Shown one piece after another: positions 22,976-33,467 of a stretch of DNA of 64,000 bases. Source of the DNA: Lithobates sylvaticus. Lineage: Eukaryota > Chordata > Amphibia > Anura > Ranidae. The stretch lies in assembly GCA_028564925.1 (NCBI GenBank), contig CM053033.1:209898678-209962677 (forward strand). The letters are read 5' to 3'. Both the position numbers and the translations under genes were made by a program. The notes beneath the pieces were generated by a model that worked only from the letters and a program-made list of their open reading frames with translations, ran no database searches and was not told the origin of the DNA. Position 1 is the stretch's first letter. Each line of letters begins with the position of its first letter.

Positions 22976-23086
22976 TCACACGTATCAACCCTGGGAACCC
23001 CTAGACAAGAACGACGAGCTGCAAGGGGGAGGTAATCGGTAAGCCCAGAATCTCATAGCCGCCCTGCAGGGGGTTATGGCGCTACA

Positions 23087-24059
23087 TAAGTGTTGCTACA
23101 TGAATGTGACAAATGTATAATACGTATTATCCCAATTTGACAGCAAAAGCGAAAATATTGTTTAAACCACCTATTAGATTTATAGTCCCTTCACAGTTTT
23201 CATTGTATTTCAGTGTGTATATGCAGTCATTTATTTTGCCTATTATTATGCATTGCATTAGGGCATCCCATTTAATATGCACTACAATGGATGAAAATCA
23301 TACCTGGCCCTTTTTTATGGCTTATGCGTCATGGTGCTCTACAGTCAAGTTACAGTGCCAGCGGCTGTACTTGTGTGTTGGGGTGTTGTTCTAAATGCCA
23401 TTCTATATGAATAGCACCACAATTTACTGTACAAATTGCCATGAATTAACCTGCCATGTAGTAATGAGCAGTAAACAGCATGTTTTACAGTATGTTATTA
23501 CGGTGCATAGCTGTGATGCCAGCCTTGACATGTAAATGTAATTAATTGTAATGTAATGTAATTCATGCTGGGGTATGTTCCTGACACTCAAAAATAAGGA
23601 TGCCACTTGGACAGGTGGTGAAACATTCCAGAACTAGTCCAGTTGAAGATGACTAACTACTATTAGCTTTTATATCATATACTGTACGTGTTTTATTTTT
23701 TTAACTGTGTGTGTTCAGTACCCATCTGTAATTTACAATGCTATTGTTGCTGTATGGTAAAGAACAATCTGCATGAAAAGGTTTGCTGCCAAATTGAGGT
23801 CAATATTATTTTACTGGAAAACAAAATTGACACTGGACACGGTATCCTAAATTAGCAGGGGCTAATCCTTGTGTGCAAATAAATCTGCATAATCATAACA
23901 TGACAATAAGAGGTGTTGCTAGGTGGGAAAAAGACCAGGGGCTTCAGCCCAAAGATTAATTTGATAACCCCTCCCACATTTTAAAGTAAGTCCACTCCAA
24001 GCCCAGGATCATGGGGGGGGGGGGGGTTAGGCTCTCTTGCTGATTCCTGCTGGCCTCAC
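23087..24059. other. No gene recognised; low-copy-looking DNA
   Basis: A/T-rich sequence with no repeat ends, tandem structure or convincing coding. A small TAATG microsatellite occurs near 23540-23565 and a poly-G run at 24015-24026. Confidence 0.55.
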
Positions 24060-24440
24060 CAGTGCCCATCAATGCAGCCTGATCAGTGCCCATTAATGCA
24101 GTCTCATGAGTGCCCATCCATGCAGCCTGATCAGTGCCCACCAATGCAGCCTCATCAGTACCCATCAGATCAGCCTCACAAGTGCCCATCAATGCAGCCT
24201 CACCAGTGCCCATCAATGCAGCCTCATCAGTACCCATCAATGCAGCCTGATCAGTGCCCATTAGTGCAGCCTTACCTGTGCCCATCAATGCAGCCTGATC
24301 AGTGCCCATCAGCTCAACCTCACCAATGGCCATCAATGCAGCCTTACCAGTGGCCATCAATGAAGCCTAATCAGTGCCCATCCCATCAGCTCAGCCTTAC
24401 CTGTGCCCTTACCTGCAGCCTGATCAGAAAGCATGGGCAG
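24060..24440. repeat. 24-bp minisatellite, about 16 copies
   Basis: Unit TGCAGCC TGATCAGTGCCCATCAA with base variants. The 24-bp period gives spurious 8-residue protein repeats (MQPDQCPS) on the plus strand and a complementary frame on the minus strand. Confidence 0.9.
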
Positions 24441-24469
24441 CCTTGCATGGGGAGGGAGGAAAGATGCCT

Positions 24470-24685
24470 GTTTACACAGATCAGGGATCTCCCACTTACC
24501 CGGCGCGGCTGTTGTCTTGTCACACAAAGTCCTGTCTCCTGGACTGGCTCCTATGATGGACATCACATGTTCTGGCATTGGACCAGTGTGACGTCCATAA
24601 TAGGAGCCGTTCCAGGAGGCGGGACTTCATATATGTCACCCAGGGTAAGTGGGAGATGGAGGAGATTTGTGTAAACCAGTGGTGC
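24470..24685. repeat. Imperfect ~100-bp inverted repeat
   Basis: CTCCCACTTACCC near 24489 pairs with GGGTAAGTGGGAG near 24643, and CCTGTCTCCTGGACTGGCTCCTATGATGGAC-like sequence pairs with its complement around a centre near 24575. It probably belongs to a decayed foldback element together with the adjacent 24-bp repeat. No target duplication is identified. Confidence 0.5.
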
Positions 24686-24937
24686 TCCCCCCCTTCAGAT
24701 TTGCTGCCCAGCGTGCACCACCCACCTAGGATCACCCTGCAAAGCGGCCCCAGGGCAGGCGACCAATAGCCCCGAGTTCCTGGCCAACCCCAGGCCTTGT
24801 GACTCAGGGCTAATAATTGTCATTGGTAATACAATGAAACGGGTATACTACCAGCAGCAGAAATTGGTCGGGTTGATGTTGATGATGGTTGCAGTTTGCC
24901 GCTACTATAAATAAGCAACAATTATTTTTTCAGATCC

Positions 24938-25335
24938 TCAGAGGTCTTTCCATGAGGTGCTATGTTGAACTTCCAGTGACCAGTATGAGAGAGTGAGAGC
25001 GATAACACCAAATTTAACACACCTGCTCCCTATTCACACCTGAGACCTTGTAACACTAACGAGTCACATGACACTGGGGAGATAAAATGGCTAAATAGGT
25101 CCAATTTGGACATTTTCACTTAGGGGTGTACTCACTTTTGTTGCCAGCAGAGTAGACATTAATGGCTGTGTGTTGAGTTATTTTGAGGGGACAGCAAATG
25201 TATATTTGTATACAAGCTGTACACTCACTACTTTACATTGTAGCAAAGTGTCATTTCTTCAGTGTTTTCACATGAAAAGATATAATAAAATATTTACAAA
25301 CATGTGAAGGGTGTACTCACTTTTATGAGATACTG
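24938..25335. mobile_element. Tc1-like transposon fragment (GTGAGTACACCCCT family), one end only
   Basis: The right end GAGATACTG stops at 25335 before TA. The pair GGTGTACTCACTTTTGTTGCC and, 160 bp later, GGGTGTACTCACTTTTATGAG are the internal and terminal repeats of a Tc1 family that I recognise from frogs and fishes. The left boundary, near 24938, is a truncation. No transposase coding remains. Confidence 0.65.
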
Positions 25336-25337
25336 TA

Positions 25338-26318
25338 CCTCTTGTATATGTGCAGCGGCAGAGTGGGGAATGCCTCAGCTGGGGTATTGTGACAGCTTGA
25401 TGGTAGGTGGGATATTAAAACACTATCATTTTAGAATTCTCTAGAATACAGGGGGAAGCAATCAGCAGACTGTGGGTTACTGAGCAGGCATAACAATCAA
25501 CCCCTGCTCCACTAAATTTACCTAACAGCCTATACTAATCTAGGAGGGTGCTACACAAATATCATGGGCTTGTTGGTGGAATTACATTTCAAAACTTAGG
25601 GAAACTCTCTAAACCTAGAACCCTCCTTGACAGGGTCGCTGGCTACAACAACAGCAGGATACTGCATAAAATCTACCTAACACCTGGGACATGGAGTCAT
25701 GTCCCCCCTGCTTGGGTGCTTCAGCCAAACAGTGACACCTGCTCTCCAAACCCTCCCAGCAGGCCGAGAGCTAATACCAGCCCTTTTACCTCAAGCATCA
25801 TACACACAAGATGTTGAGAGAAGAACCAAAGGAACGACTCTTTATTAAAATGCAGACACATACTTTATACCCCACAGGAGGACATTCCCCTATTGATGAT
25901 ATTAGCATGACAATGCAAACTTCAAACAGCAATCCAATTAACAGCTAACAACTAACGGGTGATCTTAATTAAACCGTAATCTAATTAACAAACATAACAT
26001 CCCACAATAGTTTGGTAAAAAGGTGAAGTGGACACAAAATACAAGCAGACAGACAGAAACAACAGGTGACTCAATTAACAATGGGAATTCAGACCTAGAA
26101 GGCATACGATGGGAGAGACACAAACGTCTGTCCACTAGACAAGTCATTAGAAGATAAACAATGTTCCAGCACTCTGATAAAGTGGAATTAATGTATCTTC
26201 ATAGATTTCTTGAGTGATAGTGTCAATAAATATTTCTGTCCCATTTGAAGGAGCCTCTCCCACCCAGTCTACGGGAGGGCCACCATATTTCCTCTGACCA
26301 TTAACCTGTACAAAAAGA
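25338..26318. other. Unclassified segment; possible decayed retroelement end near 25.8 kb
   Basis: No gene is recognised. On the minus strand an AATAAA (25846-25841) precedes a C/T-rich stretch with a retroelement-like look, but no paired ends or target duplication were found. The remainder is ordinary A/T-rich DNA. Confidence 0.3.
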
Positions 26319-26322
26319 TTAA

Positions 26323-26740
26323 AGTGATATTAAAGTCTTGTTTTTGTTTTAAAAAAAATAACAAACATGTTATACTTACCTGCTCTGGGAAGCTTGGATC
26401 CTTCTCTTCTCGGGTCCCCCAGCGGCGCTCCTAGCCCATCCCTCCTGCTGAGTACCCCCACAGCAAGCAGCTTGCTATGGGGGCACCCAAGCTGAGCCAC
26501 TGCTCATGGTGTCCATTTACACATGGAGATGCGGCTTGACCCCCGCCCTCTCCTAATTGGCTCACTGGCTGTGATTGGCGGCAGCAGGAGCCAATAGCTC
26601 CCGCTGCTGTCAAAAGCCAATCAGAAGTGCAAGGCTGGGCTCTCCTGGACATCGCTGGATCGAGAGGGGGCTCAGGTAAGTATTAGGGGACTTCTGCACA
26701 CAGAAGGTTTTTTTACCTTCATGCCTTTACAACAACTTTA
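26323..26740. mobile_element. TTAA-flanked MITE (TTAAAGTGATATTAAAG family)
   Basis: TTAA at 26319-26322 and 26741-26744. Ends AGTGATATTAAAG and the diverged inverted CTTTACAACAACTTTA. The GC-rich interior includes GGTAAGTAT and CCAATCA motifs resembling the MITE at 63072-63552. Non-coding. Confidence 0.6.
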
Positions 26741-26744
26741 TTAA

Positions 26745-28355
26745 TACAGCTTTCAATCCACTCCAGGAGGGATGCTTTATTGCCCTTATTCAGAGAATTA
26801 ATCCAATCCTCACTCTCAGCGCTCATCACATTGTTGTCCATAATTAGAGAATAATCTGCTCTCTCCATGGGCCATAATCAGTGGGTAGGAGGCTTGCCCC
26901 TGGCCCCTTCCAGAAGCCCCTGTCCCGGTCGGGTCTGTTGCAAGGTCCCTCATAAATATAAAAAACAAGCTACCATGAGTGGGGAATCTTTGCTTTTTCA
27001 GAGCTTTTCGCACAAATTTAAAAAAAAGTCAGTTAGTAGTTTCCACCACAAGATGGCAATATTTGTCATGCTGCTAGGAAGGGTTCTGCATCTGCAATAA
27101 GCCAGCATCGTATTACCTTGCTCAAACCTATATAGATTATTAAAACCTCTGTATTGAGCCTGCACCTATTTTTAGCCAGTCTAGGCAACAAAGAACTAGG
27201 AGCAGGATCACTCGAATAAATAGTCGTGTACCAACCTGACTTGACTGGAAGCTGTATTTGGCAGATGGAACTGTTTGCAGTTTAACAGACCTGAGTAAAA
27301 TTAGCAGAATTTTTGAAAAAAAAAAAACAGACCTCCCCCTCTTTTTTCCTCCAGCTCCACCGAAAGCTCTTATCATATCACTAATGACATATGCAGGACA
27401 GCAATGGATGCTGTCTATACCTTCATTTATTGCTGCACAACTGTGCCAGCCCAACACCCGGGCTCGTATAAATGGAATTAATTGCAATACATTCCGTCAC
27501 CTCCCATTACAGCGAAAGCGGAGATGAAACGACGATCCTCTTAGGCAGGATCAGTAATTAAAAAACTCCATACCGATTCTGCTCTAAGGCCAACTTACTT
27601 GCTGTGGAATTTCAAAGACGGGGCGGACATAAAGGTTAAAAGCATGCCTGGCCAATCTGGGTTTACTGGTTGTGTAGATTCTGCAGGGGGCTGCCATAGA
27701 CAGGCTAAAAATAGATGATAGATCCCCAAACACAGAGCCAGTAGCTTTAATATGACGCAGGAGAGGAACATCTGTCTCTACCCCCCCCCCCCCCCCCCCC
27801 CCCTCCAACAGTATACACACGGTAGTGTACCCCTGTGTGAGCCTCATGCAGATGGTCTAGAGAAGAAACTGTATCCTAATGTAAACCGTGATAAAGGAGG
27901 AGGGGAGAGCCGGAGTAAGCGAGGAGAGGGGAGCAAAACACGCCAGAGGGAGAGACATAGCAGAAGATAGTAATGCTCATATAGGTGGAGGAAGAAGGAA
28001 TGGAATAATCTGCAAAGATTCATTTGATTTTATTTTCATACAATGCGTTGGCGTGTTTTGCGGTGATTTACCCAAAACACAGCACTGCTCAAAACACTCC
28101 TAAATGAGCTCGCAATTAGAAATGAACAAATCGTCTGCAGTCTGCAAGGTGCTCTGCCAAATCCATCCACATTCTGCGCCGTTGGACATTTGCATTCCAA
28201 TTTTTTGTTTAAAGTGACCTTTTCCCATCTCTGATCGTTCAAACACAGTGGTACCTTCATAATTTCCTCCAGCGACCATTTAATTCACATTTCTTCTACC
28301 GCAATGAGCAGTCCGAGCTAATCTGCACTGTTATACGAATTTTGGCTTTTTAAAA
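26745..28355. other. Apparent single-copy DNA, possible conserved non-coding sequence at 27.12-27.60 kb
   Basis: No repeat ends or tandem structure except poly-C at 27781-27803. 27120-27600 is complex, not GC-biased, and has several TAATTA/TAATTGC homeodomain-type sites (near 27476-27484 and 27554-27560). No coding frame is convincing. The conserved-element idea is inference only. Confidence 0.35.
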
Positions 28356-28639
28356 AAAAAAAAAATCAGTGGCCTTCATTTCCGTGTCCTTGCCCCAACA
28401 TCAGTGGGGCAACACTGTCACAGGAAGGACTTAGGTGGCTTTGATGTTGGGGCTTGCTCCTCCTCATACTACCACACCATGTGGAAACTCTTTCTCCCAT
28501 GGACAGGCAAGACTGTACCTCACTGTAAATTCCACCAGTACAGCTCAGTATACTGTGTGGTCTAGTTACAAGATGCATGAAAAGTATCTAAATTGAAATT
28601 CCCGAAAAATAATCCACTTATGTGATCATAAACATTTAA

Positions 28640-28690
28640 GAGGTCCTGAAGAAGCGGTCATTTCCGCAAAACGCGTTGACCCTAGTTCCT
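28640..28690 (+). ncRNA. Hammerhead-ribozyme-like core (degenerate)
   Basis: CTGAAGA (28646-28652) fits the CUGANGA box. GCGG-TCATTT-CCGC forms stem II (28654-28667). AAAA (28668-28671) stands where GAAA is required, then CGCGT. Hammerhead ribozymes occur in Penelope-like retroelement terminal repeats, known from amphibian genomes. The missing G suggests it is inactive. Flanks give no further proof of the element. Confidence 0.4.
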
Positions 28691-28819
28691 CATCTTGACA
28701 AACAGCTACTGTATACATGTTTGTAGTGGATAATGTTTTGCTGGTATCAGTATGCAAGTCATCACAATTTGACATTTTTTTTAAAATATTTTATTGTTAA
28801 AATAAATATTTTGTACATA

Positions 28820-30454
28820 CAAGTCAGGTCCATAAATATTGTGACATTGACACAATTCTAATCTTTTTGGCTCTATACACCACCGCAATTGAAATGAAAC
28901 GAACAAGATGTGTTTTAACTGCAGACTTTCAGCTTTAATTTGAGGGTATTTACAAATCAGGTGACCGGTGTAGGAATTACAACAGTTTGTATATGTGCCT
29001 CCCACTTTTTAAGGGACCAAAAGTAATGGGACAATTGGCTGCTCAGCTGTTCCATGGCCAGGTGTGTGTTATTCCCTCATTATCCCATTAACAAGGAGCA
29101 GATAAAGGGTCCAGAGTTTATTCCAAGTGTGCTATTTGCATTTGGAATCTGTTGCTGTCAACTCTCAATATGAGATCCAAAGAGCTGTCACTATCAGTGA
29201 AGCAAGCCATCATTAGGCTGAATAAACAAAACAAACCCATCAGAGAGATAGCAAAAACATTAGGTGTGGCCAAATCAACTGTTTGGAACATCCTTAAAAA
29301 GAAAGAGCGCACCGGTGAGCTCAGCAACACCAAAAGACCCGGAAGACCACGGAATACAACTGTGGTGGATGACTGAAGAATTCTTTCCCTAGTGAAGAAA
29401 ACACCCTTCACAACAGTTGGCCAGATCAAGAACACTCTCCAGGAGGTAGGTGTATGTGTGTCAAAGTCAGAAATCAAGAGAAGACTTCACCAGAGCTAAT
29501 ACAGAGGGTTCACCACAAGATGTAAACCATTGGTAAGCCTCAAAAACGTGAAGACCAGATTAGAGTTTGCCAAACAACATCTAAAAAAGCCTTCACAGTT
29601 CTGGAACAACATCCTATGGACAGATGAGACCAAGATCAACTTGTACCAGAGTGATGGGAAGAGAAGAGTATGGAGAAGGAAAGGAACTGCTCATGATCCA
29701 AAGCATACCACCTCATCAGTGAAGCACGGTGGTGGTAGTGTCATGGCGTGGGCATGTATGGCTGCCAATGGAACTGGTTCTCTTGTATTTATTGATGTGA
29801 CTGCTGACAAAAGCAGCAGGATGAATTCTGAAGTGTTTCGGGTATTATCTGCTCATATTCAGCAAAATGCTTCAGAACTCATTGGACGGCGCTTCACAGT
29901 GCAGATGGACAATGACCCGAAGCATACTGCGAAAGCAACCAAAGAGTTTTTTAAGGGAAAGAAGTGGAATGTTATGCAATGGCCAAGTCAATCACCTGAC
30001 CTGAATATGATTGAGCATGCATTTCACTTGCTGAAGACAAAATTGAAGGGAAAATGCCCCAAGAACAAACGGGAACTGAAGACAGTTGCAGTAGAGGCCT
30101 GGCAGAGCATCACCAGGGATGAAACCCAGCGTCTGGTGATGTCTATGCATTCTAGACTTCAGACTGTAATTGACTGCAAAGGATTTGCAACCAAGTATTA
30201 AAAAGTGAAAGTTTGATGGATGATTGTTAATCTGTCCCATTACTTTTTGTCCCTTAAAAAGTGGGAGGCACATATACAAACTGTTGTAATTCCTACACCG
30301 TTCACCTGATTTGAATGTAAATACCCTCAAATTAAAGCTGAAAGTCTGCAGTTAAAGCACATCTTGTTCGTTTCATTTAAAATCCATTGTGGTGGTGTAT
30401 AGAGCCAAAAAGATTAGAATTGTGTCAATGTCCCAATATTTATGGACCTGACTG
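28820..30454 (+). mobile_element. Full-length Tc1/mariner transposon, nearly intact
   Basis: TA at 28818-28819 and 30455-30456 flank ends reading C(A)AGTCAGGTCCATAAATA and its complement. Terminal inverted repeats are about 200 bp and include GTATTTACA..CAGGTGA and GGGAGGCACATATAC blocks. One transposase gene fills the middle. Both ends and the whole coding length are present. Apart from two premature stops the copy looks complete, implying relatively recent activity. Confidence 0.93.
29152..30201 (+). pseudogene. Tc1-family transposase (DD34E), two in-frame stops
   Basis: Cut-and-paste transposase that excises and inserts at TA. The N-terminal paired-like helix-turn-helix DNA-binding domain is at codons ~10-70 (LSVKQAIIRLNKQNKPIREI; SKTLG-like AKTLGVAKSTVW; GRPRNTT linker). 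The catalytic DDE is complete: [39 protein letters not shown], with 34 residues between the second Asp and Glu. The reading frame is uninterrupted in length (~349 codons, near the family norm of ~340) but has a TGA at 29374-29376 (probably CGA to TGA) and a TAA at 29497-29499. No frameshift separates the two open parts. The start may be the second Met (29170). Confidence 0.93.
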
Positions 30455-30456
30455 TA

Positions 30457-31284
30457 TTTTTTCTTATATAAGTGTACTGGTGTGATCACTGGAGGGGTAT
30501 TTAAAATCCTGCTACCTACCTTTTGGGGCTGTGATTGGCAGCCTGGCTTTACCGTCTCTTTGCTGTATGAGAGGCAACATGGCAGGGTCTGATGATTGAA
30601 TATAACGCAGAGAATTATCAAGAAGGGTGCAGGTATCGATACAGCTAAACTACAATATAATTATACACGTGAATGTGCTATGGGGGTGTAGGGTTATAAT
30701 GAAAAGTCTATAGGTCCAAAGATATCAGTGGCATCTCTGAGATGAAGTAATCTCTGCAATATTTAAAGGAAACAGCAGAGGGCGTCAACTAAGTGCAGTC
30801 TTTTCCTATATACTGCACTTAGTTGGCATCCTCTGCTGTTTGCCAAATGGGTGAATAATTGGGTCCCTAGGCACAGGGAGTTTTTGTTCTATGAATACAC
30901 ACCAATGAATCACTCTGCACTTATATGGGTGCTTTTTTTTTTCACTTGGATTGTAGGGTGTAGGTCTACTTTGATGTCTAAGGGGAGCATATGTAGACTT
31001 AGGTTCCTTCCTTCCTGCCTTTGGCGGGTTTCCCTTCAGGAGATCACCTCACCTAGTACTTGGTTAAGGGTCGCTGGGCCTTTTGGCTAGGTGGACCTTG
31101 CCCCTGTCAGGAATCTTGCACCCGAGGTGGTTGTGGAAGGGTTCATCCTCTTCAGGAGGGGGCCATATGACAGATCCTGTGTGCACTTTTTTGTGAGTGT
31201 TCACATACATCCAGCAGGCTGGAAGTAAAAAAAAAAAGAGTTGGTAATAAACTGAAGAATTTATATTTGTCTGCAATTAGCATG
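30457..31284. other. No gene recognised; contains a 72-nt hairpin at 30770-30841
   Basis: AAACAGCAGAGGGCGTCAAC at 30770 pairs with GTTGGCATCCTCTGCTGTTT ending at 30841, with arms of ~30 bp including CTAAGTGCAGT and a 12-nt loop. It may be a tiny MITE. The rest of the interval shows nothing specific. Confidence 0.55.
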
Positions 31285-31288
31285 TTAA

Positions 31289-32204
31289 CCACTTCAGCCC
31301 CGGACCAATTGGCAGCCAAAGGACCAGGCCCCTTTTTGCAATTCGGCACTGCGTCGCTTTAACTAACAATTGCGCGGTCATGCGACGTGGCTCCAAAACA
31401 AAATTGGCGTCCTTTTTTTTTTTTTTTCCCACAAATAGAGCTTTCTTTTGGTGGTATTTGATCGCCCCTGCGGTTTTTGAAAAAATTTTGAAAAAAATGC
31501 AATATTTTTTACTTTTTGCTATAATAAATATCCCCAAAAAATATATAAAAAAAACATTTTTTTTCCTCAGTTTAGGCCGATACGTATTCTTCTACATATT
31601 TTTGGTAAAAAAAAATCGCAATTAGCGATTATTGATTAGTTTGCGCAAAAGTTATAGCGTTTACAAAATAGGGGATAGTTTTATAGCATTTTTATTAATA
31701 ATTTTTTTAATATTAGTAATGGCGGCGATCAGCGATTTTTATTGTGACTGCGACATTTTGGCGGACACATCGGACATTTTTGACACATTTTTGGGACATT
31801 TGTCATTTATACAGCAATCACTGCTATTTAAATAGCACTGATTCCTATGTAAATGACAGTTGTAGTAAGGGGGTTAACCACTAGGGGGCGGGGAGGAGTC
31901 AGTGTGACGTGTTGTGTTTTTTTTTACAGTAGGGGGGCGTGGCTGTACGTCTGACGTCATTGATCGGCGTTCCCGATGACAGGGAACCGCCGATCACTGA
32001 CAGTCAGTGTAGGATGCGCGGGGAGAGGTTTGTTTAAAGACCTCTCCCCGTTCTTCAGCTCCGTAACCCGATCGCGGGATACCAGCGGCGATCGGGTCCG
32101 CTGGTCCCGCGGCCGTGGTCACGGAGCTCCCGGGCAGGCAGGCAAATTTTGCCTGCCTGTGCCATTGTGTTGACGTATATCTACATGAGGCGGTCGGGAA
32201 GCGG
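31289..32204. mobile_element. piggyBac-type non-autonomous element (TTAA)
   Basis: TTAA at 31285-31288 and 32205-32208. Ends CCACTTCAGCCCCGGACC and GGCGGTCGGGAAGCGG. The right end matches the large piggyBac copy (GGCGGTCGGCAAGTGG), so it is probably mobilised by that family. The interior is A/T-rich and then GC-rich; no transposase. Confidence 0.78.
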
Positions 32205-32283
32205 TTAAAGGAATGCCATTAAAGGGTATGTAAACCCTAACAACAAATGTATTTTATTTGCTTCTTTTTGGTCTGTCACTATA

Positions 32284-33440
32284 CACTATATTGTCAAAAG
32301 TATTGGGACGCCTGCCTTTACACGCACATGAGCTGTGGCATCCCAGTCTCAGTCAATAGGGTTCAATATTGAGTTGGCATACCTTGCAGCTATAACAGCT
32401 TCAACTCTTCTGGGAAGGCTGTCCACAAGATTTAGGAGTGTGTCTATGGGAATGTTTGACCATTCTTCCAGAAGCGCATTTGGGAGGACAGGCACTGATC
32501 TGAACGAGAAGGCCTGGCTCACAGTATTCGCTCTAATTCTTTCAAAAGGTGTTCTATTTGGATGAGGTCTGGACTCTGTGCAGCCCAGTCAAGTTCCTCC
32601 ACCCCAAACTCGCTCATCCATGTTTTTATGAACGTTGCTTTGTGCACTGATCCAAATCCTTTGGTGAAGAGGGGATTATGGTGTGGGGTTGTTTTTCAAG
32701 GGTTGGACTTAGCTCCTTAGTTCCAGTGAAGGGAACTCTTAAGGCATCAGCATAGCAAGACATTTTAGATCATTTCATGCTCCCAACTTTGTGGGAACAG
32801 TTTGGGGATGGCCCCTTCCTGTTCCAACAGGACTGTGCACCAGTGCACAAAGCAAGGTCCATATAGACATGGATGAGCGAGTTTGGGGTGGAGGAACTTG
32901 ACAGGTCTGCACAACCTGACCTCAACCCGATAGAACACCTTTGGGATGAATTATGCCGCGTACACACGACCGGACTTTCGACGGACTGAACCCCCCGGAG
33001 GACTTTTCGACGGAGTTCCGACGAAACGGACTTGCCTACACATGATCTCACCAAAGTCTGATGGATTCGAATGTGATGACGTACCACCAGACTAAAATAA
33101 GGAAGTTCGTAGCCAGTAGCCAATAGCTGCCCTTGCGTCATTGTTTGCCCGTCGGACTAGCATACAGATGAATAGATTTTTCGACCGGACTCGAGTCCGT
33201 TGAAAAAATTTGAAACATGTTCTATTTCTAAAGTCCGTCTGACTTTTGGACAGCAAAGGTCCGATGAAGCCCACACGCGATCGAATTGTCAGACGGATTC
33301 GTTCCGTCGGACCTTTGCTGTCGAAAAGTCCGGTCGTGTGTAGGCGGCATTAGAGTGGAGACTGCAAGACAGGACTGGGATGCCATTAAAGTTCATGTGC
33401 ATGTAAAGGCAGGCATCCCAATACTTTTGGTAATATAGTG
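32284..33440. mobile_element. Tc1-like element (CACTATATTG family), decayed copy 1
   Basis: Ends CACTATATTGTCAAAAG and the complement of CACTATATTACCAAAAG, with TA on both sides (32282-32283, 33441-33442). Fragments of transposase coding are readable on the minus strand (left) and plus strand (right), e.g. sequence for an HLWDEL-type motif near 32938-32950. Large internal deletions and rearrangement make it non-autonomous. A Harbinger-like MITE interrupts it. Confidence 0.75.
32954..33349. mobile_element. Harbinger-like MITE inside Tc1-like copy 1
   Basis: TTA at 32951-32953 and 33350-33352. Ends TGCCGCGTACACACGACCGG and its complement. The interior is rich in TCCGACGG and its complement. 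The 3-bp TWA duplication suggests the PIF/Harbinger superfamily. No coding. Confidence 0.78.
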
Positions 33441-33467
33441 TATTTCATGTCGTTTACAACCACTTTA

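Larger units (their letters stand above)
18181..22981 (+). mobile_element. Helitron2/Helentron-like unit, long copy with giant minisatellite
   Basis: It begins immediately after the short unit (TTGTAATCGG at 18181) and ends with the same subterminal inverted repeat (22936-22950) and hairpin (22954-22975), then TTCACAC. No helicase or Rep protein is seen, so it is non-autonomous. The interior is 18280-19340 without recognisable features, a 27-28-bp minisatellite, then GC-rich tandem repeats. The insertion point in the host LTR (TTACTG | CGTATC) shows no clear target duplication, consistent with rolling-circle insertion. A split-direct-repeat (DIRS/Ngaro-like) reading is the alternative. Confidence 0.58.
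13946..23086 (+). mobile_element. LTR fossil (gypsy-like family), split by two insertions; start lost in the gap
   Basis: Three separated segments, 13946-14526, 17566-17913 and 22981-23086, match in order the reverse complement of the solo LTR at 53756-54840. The last ends ...GGCGCTACA at 23086. The polyadenylation signal AATAAA lies near 17867. The interruptions are the palindromic element 14527-17565 and the Helitron-like pair 17914-22981. No internal coding region is attached on the right, so a solo LTR is likely, but the left side is hidden by the gap. It is a broken fossil. Confidence 0.72.
32223..33463. mobile_element. TTAA-flanked MITE, split by a Tc1-like element
   Basis: TTAA at 32219-32222 and 33464-33467. 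Ends AGGGTATGTAAACCC and the inverted GTCGTTTACAACCACTT. Only ~60 bp on the left and ~20 bp on the right belong to it; the rest is the nested Tc1-like element. Confidence 0.6.

Noticed and set aside
24060-24440. Gln/Pro-rich repeat protein (MQPDQCPS)
   Set aside because: 24-bp minisatellite; the complementary strand is equally open and no flanking coding exists.
26860-27100. Possible host exon (open frame of 77 codons)
   Set aside because: No recognisable protein, no clear splice pair, and a poly-A run interrupts the frame.
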